46,822 nucleotides of DNA, from positions 1-46,822 of the forward strand of contig NZ_NRRY01000042.1 of assembly GCF_016583905.1 (NCBI RefSeq), read 5' to 3'. Source of the stretch: Lamprobacter modestohalophilus. Its GTDB lineage: Bacteria; Pseudomonadota; Gammaproteobacteria; Chromatiales; Chromatiaceae. The notes under the pieces are model-generated. The model did not search any database and was not told where the DNA came from. It worked only from the letters and a program-made list of their open reading frames with translations. This document shows, piece by piece, positions 9,872 to 17,604 of this stretch. Numbering within the stretch: the stretch's first letter is position 1; every line of letters starts with the position of its first letter. The position numbers were made by a program, and so were the translations under genes.

Positions 9872-10186
9872 CTAGCCGGGACCGACCACCTGAAGTGCGG
9901 GCCTAGCGCGTAGTCGCTTTGCCGCCTCGTACTCTTCATCGGTCATCTGGCTGCCAACGATATTGCGCAGCAGCTCGGCATCCCTGTCGCCCTGATCAAT
10001 CGCAAGCGACAGCCAATAGTGCGCCTGTGCCAGGTCGATCGTAACGCCACGCCCTTCGGCATAGATCAGGCCAAGGGCATAGAAGGCGTCCACCTCGCCT
10101 CGCGCTGCCGCTTCTCGCACCCGCAGAACGGCGGCTGGGTCGTTGCGCAGTAGGATGAGATCTTTGAGGTAGCTATTATCTGCCAT
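9872..10186 (-). CDS. Small Sel1-repeat protein
   Basis: A 104-residue protein whose middle, about residues 35-70, reads as a Sel1-like repeat: helix AARGEVDAFYALGLIYAEG followed by GVTIDLAQAHYWLSLAIDQG. Sel1 repeats are alpha/alpha solenoid units used for protein-protein contact. I chose the ATG at 10186 because the frame continues upstream only into a terminator hairpin with no homology. It has no signal peptide and only one or two repeats, so it would act as a small cytoplasmic adaptor; its partner is unknown. It lies upstream of tig on the same strand but about 200 bases away, so it is not clearly in that operon. Confidence 0.75.
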   Translation of the reverse strand: MADNSYLKDLILLRNDPAAVLRVREAAARGEVDAFYALGLIYAEGRGVTIDLAQAHYWLSLAIDQGDRDAELLRNIVGSQMTDEEYEAAKRLRARPALQVVGPG

Positions 10187-10238
10187 GGTCGCTCGCTGCC
10201 CGTCGATAAAGACTGAGCGGTGCACATGAAAAGCACAT

Positions 10239-10264
10239 GAAAAAAGGCGGGGAAACCCCGCCTT
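10239..10264 (-). terminator. Rho-independent terminator after the 65-residue small gene
   Basis: A perfect 9-bp stem (AAGGCGGGG at 10244-10252, CCCCGCCTT at 10256-10264) with a 3-nt loop is followed on the minus strand by a run of Ts (complement of 10239-10245). It lies downstream of the small gene at 10346-10543 and would separate it from the Sel1-type gene. Confidence 0.88.
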
Positions 10265-10345
10265 ACCTCGTCGCTCGCTTAGGGCCGGGCCCTGGGCCAG
10301 TCGCCCGTGTGCGGTGACCGGCCGCAAGCCCGCGGCGAGGTTTGC

Positions 10346-10543
10346 TCAGCCTTTAGCCCACTTCGAGAAGTTATCGGTACTCTTCTCCTCGCCATCGCTG
10401 TAACCAGCTTCATAGGCCTCAGTCAATCGCTGCTCCTCACGCTTCGGATTCTGCAGGAAACCGCATTGCCAGCCCTGAATGTATTCGTCATCGACGCCGA
10501 GCTGTTCCATCTTGGTGACAGCGTCGTAGTAAAACTGGTTCAT
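10346..10543 (-). CDS. Conserved-looking small acidic protein, unknown function
   Basis: The 65-residue protein starts at an ATG with a good GGAGAG ribosome site eight bases upstream, starting MNQFYYDAVTKMEQ. It carries two similar aromatic/glycine segments, YIQGWQCGFLQNPKREEQR and AYEAGYSDGEEK, and ends near FSKWAKG. The repeated G-Y/W-x-x-G pattern faintly recalls ribosome modulation factor, which has 'GY..G' and 'W..GW' motifs, but I do not claim that identity. It stands alone with its own terminator, which supports it being a real monocistronic gene. No signal peptide or membrane segment. Confidence 0.7.
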   Translation of the reverse strand: MNQFYYDAVTKMEQLGVDDEYIQGWQCGFLQNPKREEQRLTEAYEAGYSDGEEKSTDNFSKWAKG

Positions 10544-10968
10544 CGTCCACTCTCCGGTCAGCTGTTGAGATTCGGTTGCAAATCTTATGGTTGCGGCAGC
10601 CATTAAACACTGGGCTGCCGCCTGATCCAAGCCCTTGACGGGAGCGCGTCGGACCGGTTGCCGAAGCGCCTCGCGCGCAGGGGATCTCCACAATGCGCGC
10701 TCGCCCGAATCTGGCTTAACGGATAAGAATACCGCTTATTTCTAATGCGCACCAGCACCAGAGGCCCGTCGGCCGGTGCACTGCGGATCCCCGCAAAGAC
10801 ACCTTAAGGCTCACCTTAAGGCTCACCTTAAGCGGAATCGCTTGCGATTAGGCGTTGGACAACCCAACCTCTGACAAGGATGAAGCCGCGCCGGGCGATG
10901 CAACGGCATCTGCCCGGACCTCTGCTCGCGGCACTGACCCCCGATTGACGACAGGAGAACCCCCAACG
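10544..10968. other. Divergent intergenic region with a 12-bp tandem repeat
   Basis: This 425-base gap separates the minus-strand small gene from the plus-strand MoxR gene, so it should contain both promoters. The only structure I see is the ACCTTAAGGCTC tandem repeat at 10801-10832. The MoxR reading frame stays open back to a TTG at 10855, but the added 38 residues are low-complexity and unlike the family. Confidence 0.5.
10801..10832. repeat. 12-bp tandem repeat containing CTTAAG palindromes
   Basis: ACCTTAAGGCTC occurs twice in perfect tandem (10801-10812, 10813-10824) and a third, partial copy follows (ACCTTAAG). Each unit contains the 8-bp palindrome CCTTAAGG or CTTAAG, giving three evenly spaced palindromes one helical turn apart upstream of the MoxR gene. 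That spacing would suit a cooperative DNA-binding regulator, but this is inference. Confidence 0.8.
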
Positions 10969-12012
10969 ATGCGTCCCGCCCAGTTGTTATCCGTCCTCGA
11001 GCGCGAGCTCACCAGCGCCGCGGAGGGGCATCACACGCCGGTCATGCTCTGGGGCCCACCGGGTGTCGGAAAATCCCAGATGATTGCGCTGGTGGCGGAA
11101 CGCCATCAGGTGCCAGTGATCGACATCCGACTCTCGCAGATGGAGCCGAGTGACCTGCGCGGCATCCCGTTCCGGGTCGATCAGCACGTCGAGTGGGCGA
11201 TACCCGCGCTGTTGCCCAGCGTCGAACGTCACGGAGAAGCCGGAATCCTCTTTCTCGACGAGATCACCTCAGCGCCCCCAGCGGTTTCGGCCGCAGCCTA
11301 CCAGCTGATCCTCGATCGCCGACTCGGCGAGTACCAAGTCCCGAAGCACTGGGCGATCTTCGCCGCCGGCAACCGGCAGGGCGACCGCGGCGTCACCTAT
11401 AGCATGCCAGCGCCGCTGGCCAACCGCTTCTCGCATTTCGAGGTCGACACGCACCTCGACGACTGGGTCGCCTGGGCCTATGCGAACGGCATCGATGAAC
11501 GAGTCATTGCCTTCCTGCGCTTCCGCCCCGAGCTGCTGTTTGATTTCGATCCGGCCCACAACCCAGTCGCCTTCCCATCGCCGCGCTCCTGGGAATTCGC
11601 ACATCGCGCCCTGCAAAAGTTTCAGAATGATCCGCAGCTGCTGCAAGGAACACTGCAGGCCTGTGTAGGGCCGGCAGCCGGGATTGAGCTCGCCGCTTTC
11701 GTTGCGAGTATCGATCAGATGCCAGATCTCGACGCTATCTGTCGCGGTGAGGCAGTGCCCGTGCCGAGCGAGATCGATCTTCAGTACGCCATTGCCGCAG
11801 CACTGGTCGGCAAAGCAATCCGCGCCCGCGGCAGCGCTGATCAAGAGACCGTCATCGGCAACATCCTGGTCTACGCCGGTCGCTTTCCACAGCGGGAGAT
11901 GGGAGTCATGTTGGTCTCTGATCTCCATCGCGCCATCGGCAGCGACCTGTTCGAGGTCCCAGCCTTTGCCGACTGGGCGAATGCCATCGCCGATGTCATG
12001 CTCTACAACTAG
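10969..12012 (+). CDS. MoxR-type AAA+ ATPase
   Basis: A 347-residue AAA+ ATPase of the MoxR class, chaperone-like ATPases that usually act with a neighbouring VWA-domain protein. Walker A is GPPGVGKS at residues 29-36 and Walker B is ILFLDEIT around 93-100. Sensor-1 is AAGNRQGD and a VTYSMPAPLANRFSHF segment follows. I chose the ATG at 10969, preceded by AGGAGA; a TTG at 10855 would add an unlikely low-complexity leader. The next gene, 128 bases downstream on the same strand, is a metallopeptidase/VWA protein, the expected partner. The client of the pair is unknown. Confidence 0.9.
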   Translation: MRPAQLLSVLERELTSAAEGHHTPVMLWGPPGVGKSQMIALVAERHQVPVIDIRLSQMEPSDLRGIPFRVDQHVEWAIPALLPSVERHGEAGILFLDEITSAPPAVSAAAYQLILDRRLGEYQVPKHWAIFAAGNRQGDRGVTYSMPAPLANRFSHFEVDTHLDDWVAWAYANGIDERVIAFLRFRPELLFDFDPAHNPVAFPSPRSWEFAHRALQKFQNDPQLLQGTLQACVGPAAGIELAAFVASIDQMPDLDAICRGEAVPVPSEIDLQYAIAAALVGKAIRARGSADQETVIGNILVYAGRFPQREMGVMLVSDLHRAIGSDLFEVPAFADWANAIADVMLYN

Positions 12013-12140
12013 ACCTTTAGAAACCGTCTATCAACTTCTTCCCGATTTGAGGGCCTGTGTTGGGCGATAATCAGGAAGTAGAAAATGGACAGCCACTTAG
12101 AATAGACCTCTAGAATTTAACGGCTTGTACCGGGACATCT

Positions 12141-13511
12141 ATGGCTGCAGATTTCATCGGCGACATCCACGCGCATCCTCAGGGCGAATGCCCGAGCGAG
12201 GTCAGCCCGAGCCTCGACGCGCAAGACCTGCAAGCGATCGAGACCAAGCTCTCGTCCGCGCGCACCCGGCTGATCCTCGATAAGCCGTTCCTGGGCGCGC
12301 TCGTGCTGCGCCTGCCCATGCAGGCCGCTAGCCAGGACTGGTGTCCGACGACGGCCACCGATGCCCGCACCTTCTACTACAACCCGACCTATATCGATGC
12401 ACTGACGCTCGATGAGACCCAGTTCATGCTAGCGCACGAGGCGCTGCACTGCGCCCTCTCGCACTTCGCGCGCCGGCAACATCGCATCAAGCATCGCTGG
12501 GATCTGGCCTGCGACTATGCCATCAACCCACTGCTGGTCGATGATGGCCTGAAGCCACCGCCCAATGCCCTGCTGATGCCGATGTATAAGGGCATGACTG
12601 CCGAGGAGATCTATCCGCTGATCGACGACAACGATCAGTCAGAGACCCTTGACACCCATGCCTATGATCGTGACGCCGATGGCCAGGGCCAACAATCCGG
12701 CATGGATGAGCGCGACCTCGATCGTCAACAACGCCAAAGCCAAGCCGAAGAGGGCGAGCAGGGCCAGGGTCCGCCGAAGTCCGCTGAACAGCGCCAGCAG
12801 GGTCGAGCGAACGGCGAGCAGGCGCCAGACCCGGAATCCAGCCCAGAAGCAAACTCCGCGCCCCCGCCGCTAACCCCGGACGAGCAAGAAACCCTGCAGG
12901 TGCAATGGCAGCAACGCATGGCCGGTGCCGCGCAACAGGCGCTGCAGGCGGGCCGTCTCGGCGGCGAGCTCAAGCGCATGATCGACCATCTGCTGCAACC
13001 GCAGCTGCCTTGGCGCATGCTCCTGGCGCGTTACATGAATGGCCTCTCGCGCCATGATTACAGCTGGTCGCGACCGTCACGCCGCGAGGGTGAGCACATC
13101 CTCCCGAGCCTGCGCAGTCAGCGTATCGACCTGGTCGTCGCCATCGACACCTCGGGCTCGATCAAGGATGCCGAGGTGGAAGAGTTCATCAACGAGGTCG
13201 ACGCGCTCAAGGCCCAGGTTCAGGCACAGGTCACCCTGCTGCCCTGCGACAGCGTGCTCTGTCCGGGCTCGCCCTTCCGGTTCGAGCCCTGGGAGCGCTT
13301 CGAGCGTCCGCGCGAGCTTCAGGGCGGAGGCGGCACGAACTTTAGGCCGGTATTCCAATGGGTCGAAGATCAAGGACTCAGCCCAGACCTGCTGGTCTAC
13401 TTCACGGATGCCGAGGGCGCTTTCCCGGAACGCGAGCCCGCCTATCCAGTCATCTGGCTGGTCAAGGGCCGCAGCCCGGTCCCTTGGGGTCAGCGGGTTC
13501 AGCTGAATTGA
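12141..13511 (+). CDS. VWA-like putative metallopeptidase (DUF2201/COG3864 type), partner of the MoxR ATPase
   Basis: This 456-residue cytoplasmic protein joins a putative zinc-peptidase domain to a VWA-like domain. HEALH (an HExxH motif, His99 to His103) sits in LAHEALHCALSHFARR, followed by WDLACDYAINPLL, typical of the family. A hydrophilic Q/E/R-rich linker spans roughly 170-250. The C-terminal domain has the MIDAS-like DTSGS around 334-338, GGGGTNF and YFTDAEG. In known MoxR-VWA pairs the ATPase remodels or loads a client together with the VWA protein. The ATG at 12141 has only a weak GGGA upstream. Whether the peptidase is active is unknown. Confidence 0.88.
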   Translation: MAADFIGDIHAHPQGECPSEVSPSLDAQDLQAIETKLSSARTRLILDKPFLGALVLRLPMQAASQDWCPTTATDARTFYYNPTYIDALTLDETQFMLAHEALHCALSHFARRQHRIKHRWDLACDYAINPLLVDDGLKPPPNALLMPMYKGMTAEEIYPLIDDNDQSETLDTHAYDRDADGQGQQSGMDERDLDRQQRQSQAEEGEQGQGPPKSAEQRQQGRANGEQAPDPESSPEANSAPPPLTPDEQETLQVQWQQRMAGAAQQALQAGRLGGELKRMIDHLLQPQLPWRMLLARYMNGLSRHDYSWSRPSRREGEHILPSLRSQRIDLVVAIDTSGSIKDAEVEEFINEVDALKAQVQAQVTLLPCDSVLCPGSPFRFEPWERFERPRELQGGGGTNFRPVFQWVEDQGLSPDLLVYFTDAEGAFPEREPAYPVIWLVKGRSPVPWGQRVQLN

Positions 13512-13528
13512 ATGAAGAGCGAAGTGAA

Positions 13529-13577
13529 GGATGAAGGGTGAAGGATGAAGGATGAAGGGTGAAGGGTGAAGGGTGAA
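13529..13577. repeat. Heptanucleotide tandem repeat, seven units of GGRTGAA
   Basis: Seven directly joined 7-bp units run from 13529 to 13577: GGATGAA, GGGTGAA, GGATGAA, GGATGAA, GGGTGAA, GGGTGAA, GGGTGAA. A degenerate eighth (AAGTGAA) precedes them. The array lies between the VWA gene stop and the start of the M48 protease gene, 66 bases ahead of the latter's ATG. Heptamer arrays are known in cyanobacteria as STRR elements and can change copy number by slippage. Confidence 0.93.
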
Positions 13578-13642
13578 AATCATGGCCGCTTTGATGAGGA
13601 GAGGGCGAGTTGTTTCTCGACTGAAGCCGATGCTTGGGCGAT

Positions 13643-15169
13643 ATGACGAATCTTTTTGATAGGCGCCGACGCCAACTTGAGACGGCCCGACCTCAACATC
13701 GGAACCGCCAACATTGGTTCGCCCGACTGCGCGCCCGGTCACTAGCCATAGCCCTCTTGCTGGTTGTCTTGCCCAGCCTCGGACCCGCTGATCCTTTCGC
13801 GCTGCCGGATTTCGGCAGCTCAGCCGACACCATCATGTCGCGTGCCGAAGAGCGCGATCTCGGCCAGGAATTCATGAAATGGGTGCGCAAGGCGCTGCCG
13901 ATCTCCGACGACCCCGTCCTGACCGATTACATCCAGACCCTCGGCCAGCAGCTGGTCGCCTCGAGCGGAAACCCAGGCCACTATGACTTCTTCCTGATCG
14001 AAGAGCCTACGGTCAATGCCTTCGCCGGACCCGACGGCCGCATTGGGATCTTTGCCGGCCTGATCCTCGCCTCGCAGACCGAGGGCGAGCTGGCCGCAGT
14101 GGTCGCACATGAGCTTGCGCACGTGAGCCAAGACCACCTGATGCGCAGCTTCGAGGCGCAGCGCCAAATGGCCCTGCCCGCCACGGCGCTGTTGTTGGCG
14201 GCGGCCGTGCTGGGCGCAACGGTCGATGCCAATATCGGCGCCGCCGGCCTGATGGGTATCCAGGGCGCAGCGGCCCAGCAGCAGATCAACTTCACCCGCG
14301 CCAACGAAGAGGAGGCAGACCGCATCGGTATCGATACCCTGGCTCGTGCAGGTCACAATCCCTATGCGATGCCAGGCTTCTTCCAACGCCTTGCCAAGTC
14401 CACCCGCGTCTCAGACAGCAAGACCCCAGAGTTCCTACGCACCCATCCGGTAACGACCAGCCGCATCGCCGACGCGATGAACCGCGCTCGCCAACACGGC
14501 CTGCGCCAGCGCCCGGACAGCCTGCGTTTCCACCTGGCACGCGCCAACCTGCGCCAGCGCAGCGAATCCAACCCGCAGCGCGCCGTGGATCACTTCGCGA
14601 AGACGCTCGAGCAAGGCCGCTACCGCGACGAGACCGCACAGCGCTATGGCTATGCATTGGCATTGACCCGCGCCGGCCAGCTCGAGGCCGCGCGTCGCCA
14701 GCTCTCGCCGTTACTCGAGCAGCATCCGAGTCAAACCGAATTCTTGGTGCTAGGCGCCGACATCGACCGCCGTGCCGGCAACCCCGAACAAGCCGTGCGC
14801 GACCTTAAGGCGCCGGTTGGCCTGGCACCCGGTCATTGGCCGCTGAATCAGGCCTACGCGGAGTCACTGATGGCGGCCTCGCGGCCAGCAGAAGCGTTGT
14901 CTGCGCTACAACGCTTTGTTGCGCTGCGGCCCGGCATCGCACCGATCTACGAGCTGATGGCTGATGCCGCAGGAAAATCGGGGCAGCGAGCCTTGAACTA
15001 TCGCTACCGCGCCGAATATCTCTATGCCAGCGATGAGCTTGAGCCAGCCATCCGACAGCTCGAGCTCGCACTGCGTCTGGACGACATCGACTTTCATCTC
15101 GCCGCCCAGCTGCAGGCTCGCCTGAGTGAGCTGCAAGCCATGGAGCGAGCCCGCAAGGGCCGAGAATAA
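13643..15169 (+). CDS. bepA: BepA-like M48 family metalloprotease with TPR domain
   Basis: BepA is a periplasmic zinc protease and chaperone that helps assemble or clear outer-membrane proteins such as LptD. This 508-residue protein has a basic N-terminus and a hydrophobic export signal at about 29-50 (SLAIALLLVVLPSLGPADP). The M48 active site HELAH lies near residue 156 (VVAHELAHVSQDH), with the downstream zinc ligand in NEEEADRIG. TPR-like helices fill about 290-500. I chose the ATG at 13643; a TTG at 13634 adds only three residues. The signal starts unusually far from the N-terminus. The heptamer repeat array lies in its upstream region. Confidence 0.9.
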   Translation: MTNLFDRRRRQLETARPQHRNRQHWFARLRARSLAIALLLVVLPSLGPADPFALPDFGSSADTIMSRAEERDLGQEFMKWVRKALPISDDPVLTDYIQTLGQQLVASSGNPGHYDFFLIEEPTVNAFAGPDGRIGIFAGLILASQTEGELAAVVAHELAHVSQDHLMRSFEAQRQMALPATALLLAAAVLGATVDANIGAAGLMGIQGAAAQQQINFTRANEEEADRIGIDTLARAGHNPYAMPGFFQRLAKSTRVSDSKTPEFLRTHPVTTSRIADAMNRARQHGLRQRPDSLRFHLARANLRQRSESNPQRAVDHFAKTLEQGRYRDETAQRYGYALALTRAGQLEAARRQLSPLLEQHPSQTEFLVLGADIDRRAGNPEQAVRDLKAPVGLAPGHWPLNQAYAESLMAASRPAEALSALQRFVALRPGIAPIYELMADAAGKSGQRALNYRYRAEYLYASDELEPAIRQLELALRLDDIDFHLAAQLQARLSELQAMERARKGRE

Positions 15170-15533
15170 GTGCAATCGACTTGCATCGACTTGCGAGCAC
15201 CTGACGATCAACTAGCGCACCGAGTCACAGATCCTTCGGGTTTTCCACAGTCAGCCAGGCCATAAATGCGGTTTTCAGTGTCCGACGGATACGCTAAGCT
15301 TAGCCGATCGACGATTTGGAAGACCTAAGCACTCTTCCGCCTCGTCTGGCCGCTCTCGTCATTGCACAGGCAACGGCTGGGAGCGAGACGCTCGATCGGG
15401 CATCGCCACAGGCAGGACGCCTAAGCACGGATTGCCAAAGCACGGATTCTTGGCGCGCCCATCGACGCAGAAATAAGATTGACGACCTCCAGCCCCAAAG
15501 GCTCCACCCCGTGTTCGATAGAGGAGATGTTCC
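15170..15533. other. soxY upstream region with a 12-bp palindrome
   Basis: The 364 bases ahead of soxY hold no credible gene. A perfect 12-bp palindrome GCTAAGCTTAGC lies at 15293-15304 and a direct repeat of AAGCACGGATT at about 15422-15447. soxY itself has a strong GAGGAGA ribosome site at 15521-15527. The promoter is probably here but was not resolved. Confidence 0.5.
15293..15304. promoter_or_regulatory. Perfect palindrome upstream of soxY (possible operator)
   Basis: GCTAAGCTTAGC is a perfect 12-bp palindrome about 230 bases upstream of the soxY start. Sox genes are commonly controlled by an ArsR-type repressor or by thiosulfate-responsive regulators, which bind short palindromes. Assignment as an operator is inference only. 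Confidence 0.3.
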
Positions 15534-16007
15534 ATGATCGACGCAAAACGTAGAACCCTACTCAAGGGCTCCCTTGGTGCCAGCGCCATCGGCATTGCCG
15601 TCAGTGCCGGCCTGCTCACCCCAGGCACCGTGCTCGCGAACTGGCCCAAGGCCGCCTTCGCGGCTACCGAGACCGATGCCGCCCTGAACGATCTACTCGG
15701 TAGCGCGTCCACCGAGACGAGCGACCAGGTCAAGATCAAGGCTCCCGACATCGCTGAGAACGGCGCCGTGGTTCCGGTCACCGTCGAGAGCGACGTCGCA
15801 GGTGCCAAGTCGATCGCGATCATCGCCGCTGGTAACGGAACCCCGCTGATTGCCTCGTTCGATCTGGGAGCGGATGCCATTCCGTTCGTATCCACCCGCA
15901 TCAAGATGGCCAAGACCGCTGACGTGATTGCCGTTGTGCAGACCGAGAGCGGCCTACTCAGCGCTGCCAAACCAGTGAAGGTCACCATTGGCGGCTGTGG
16001 CGGCTAA
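15534..16007 (+). CDS. soxY: Thiosulfate oxidation carrier protein SoxY
   Basis: SoxY is the periplasmic subunit that carries sulfur intermediates on a C-terminal cysteine during thiosulfate and sulfur oxidation. This 157-residue protein begins with a twin-arginine signal (RRTLLKGSLGASAIGI) and ends in the GGCGG swinging arm, with Cys155 as the sulfur-binding residue. The start codon has a strong GAGGAGA ribosome site. soxZ follows 50 bases downstream. In purple sulfur bacteria soxYZ is often separate from soxBXAK, and no other sox gene is seen here. Confidence 0.97.
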   Translation: MIDAKRRTLLKGSLGASAIGIAVSAGLLTPGTVLANWPKAAFAATETDAALNDLLGSASTETSDQVKIKAPDIAENGAVVPVTVESDVAGAKSIAIIAAGNGTPLIASFDLGADAIPFVSTRIKMAKTADVIAVVQTESGLLSAAKPVKVTIGGCGG

Positions 16008-16057
16008 CGCCAACGCAATCTGGCTTCAACCATCGGATAACGAACTGAGGTAAGACA

Positions 16058-16372
16058 ATGGCAGGTAATATCAAGATCCGCGCCAAGAGCAGTAACGGTG
16101 TCACCACCGTGAAGGCGCTGATGAGCCACGAGATGGAAACCGGACTGCGCAAGGACAAAGCCACCGGCGAGCCGATCCCGGCGCATTTCATCCAGGAAGT
16201 CACTGGGAAGTGGAATGATCAGGTCGTCATGACCGCCTTCTGGAGTGGTGGCGTCTCGAAGAACCCCTATTTGTCGTTCAAGTTCAACGGCGGCGAGAAG
16301 GGTGAATCGGTCGAGATCAGCTGGGTCGACAATCAGGGGCAAAGCGAGAGCGGCACCGCTGAGATCAGCTGA
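16058..16372 (+). CDS. soxZ: Thiosulfate oxidation carrier complex protein SoxZ
   Basis: SoxZ is the immunoglobulin-like partner of SoxY; the SoxYZ heterodimer shuttles sulfur between the periplasmic Sox enzymes. At 104 residues it has the family length. Visible hallmarks are the opening IKIRAKSSNGVTTVKALMSH, the segment HFIQEVTGKWNDQVV, and the C-terminal VEISWVDNQGQSESG. It has no signal peptide, as expected, because it is exported with SoxY through the Tat pathway. It is followed by a strong terminator. Confidence 0.97.
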   Translation: MAGNIKIRAKSSNGVTTVKALMSHEMETGLRKDKATGEPIPAHFIQEVTGKWNDQVVMTAFWSGGVSKNPYLSFKFNGGEKGESVEISWVDNQGQSESGTAEIS

Positions 16373-16420
16373 TTGCTGAGGAAGCGTCGGGTCGTTCGCC
16401 CGACCGCTTTAGAAGATCAG

Positions 16421-16449
16421 AAAGCCCCGTCATTGACGGGGCTTTTTTT
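16421..16449 (+). terminator. Rho-independent terminator after soxZ
   Basis: A perfect 11-bp stem (AAAGCCCCGTC at 16421-16431, GACGGGGCTTT at 16435-16445) with a 3-nt loop runs into seven Ts (16443-16449). On the other strand it lacks a long T-tract, but it lies 18 bases beyond the end of the convergent acyltransferase gene and could weakly serve it too. Confidence 0.95.
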
Positions 16450-16466
16450 ATGCCCTTCGGTTTCAC

Positions 16467-17549
16467 TCAGGCCGCTGATTGGGCCTGACGCTGGCGGCGC
16501 GCAATCTCGATTGCAGACGCATCCCGCAAAGATCCGGTGTAGAGCTTCCGCTCGCCAGCAGGGCGGCGACGAAAGCGCCGATAGCTCCATAGATACTGCT
16601 CTGGGCACACCGCGATACACTGCTCGATGCCACGATTGAGCGCCGCTGCGGCGGTCACATCGTCCTCACTATCGATGCCCTCCGGCGCCCTCAGGCAATG
16701 GATGCGATAGCCACTTGCACGCGGCAATCGCTCCGCGATCATAAAGATCACCGGCGCGCCGCTACGGCGTGCGAGGCGATTCACCAAAAGCATCGTGTAG
16801 GCGGACACCCCGAATAGCGGCGCGAACACCGCACCCTTTTCCTCGCGCGGCTCCTGATCCGGCAGAATACCGGCGGTTTCGCCGCGCTCCAGCGCCCCGA
16901 GCAGAACCCGAATGCCACGTGCGGTGATCGGCGCCAGGGTTGCGCCGCCACGTCGTCGAGCCTCGACGATCAGGTCATCGAGCAAGCGCTGCGGCTTGTA
17001 GAAGATCGCCGTCGGCCCGCAGGTCGAGAGGTAGAGCCCGGCCAGCTCCCAAGCGCCTAGATGCGGCGACAAGACGATCAGCCCCTGCCCCGGCTCGCGC
17101 TCAAGCAGTTCGATGCCGCGCACCTCGCGAATGAGTGACAGCGCCTCCGCCGAAGGCCGCAGCCAAAGCGGCGCCGTCTCGAACAGGGTCTTACCCAACT
17201 CACGCAGGCTCCGATTGCGCATCCGCACCAGCTCGACTGCTGGCCGCTGCGGTGCGTAAAGGCCAATGTTGATGAGCGCATTACGGCGCTGACGGTTCGG
17301 GATCAGTGCGATGCCCCAGCCCACCGCGGCACCCAGACGATGCAGCACCGGCAACGGCACTCTCGCCAGTGCATGCACCAAGGCACGCGCAGCCCGCTCG
17401 CGCCAGCTCAGGGCGCGGGCCGGTGTGGCGGTCAGGGTCGAAGGGGACGCAGCTGCGGGGCGCTTCGCTTGCTGACGGCGTTTCACAGTGGCTTCCAATA
17501 CGTTTCCAATACCGGGTGGGGACGTAGGTCGTTTATCGTAACCTGACAA
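16467..17549 (-). CDS. LpxL/HtrB-type lipid A acyltransferase
   Basis: This is a lysophospholipid/lipid A late acyltransferase of the LpxL-LpxM family, which adds a secondary acyl chain to lipid A at the inner membrane. The catalytic HX4E motif is SPHLGAWELAG. Other family segments are LIPNRQRRNALINIGL near the start, FYKPQ, and ILPDQEPREEKG in mid-protein. A C-terminal EQYLWSYRRFRRRP block is diagnostic. The frame opens with TTG at 17549 (360 residues); about 40 low-complexity residues precede the conserved part, and a GTG further in could be the true start. It is convergent with soxYZ. Which acyl chain is transferred cannot be told. Confidence 0.9.
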   Translation of the reverse strand: MSGYDKRPTSPPGIGNVLEATVKRRQQAKRPAAASPSTLTATPARALSWRERAARALVHALARVPLPVLHRLGAAVGWGIALIPNRQRRNALINIGLYAPQRPAVELVRMRNRSLRELGKTLFETAPLWLRPSAEALSLIREVRGIELLEREPGQGLIVLSPHLGAWELAGLYLSTCGPTAIFYKPQRLLDDLIVEARRRGGATLAPITARGIRVLLGALERGETAGILPDQEPREEKGAVFAPLFGVSAYTMLLVNRLARRSGAPVIFMIAERLPRASGYRIHCLRAPEGIDSEDDVTAAAALNRGIEQCIAVCPEQYLWSYRRFRRRPAGERKLYTGSLRDASAIEIARRQRQAQSAA

Positions 17550-17604
17550 CCAACGCAGGACAGCAGATCAAGATCAACAACCACCAACCGCTGGAGAACT
17601 ACTC

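Noticed and set aside
13077-13742. 221-residue open frame on the minus strand reading through the heptamer array
   Set aside because: It overlaps the VWA and M48 genes in antisense and its only regular feature is the HPSPFIL repeat produced by the GGRTGAA heptamers.
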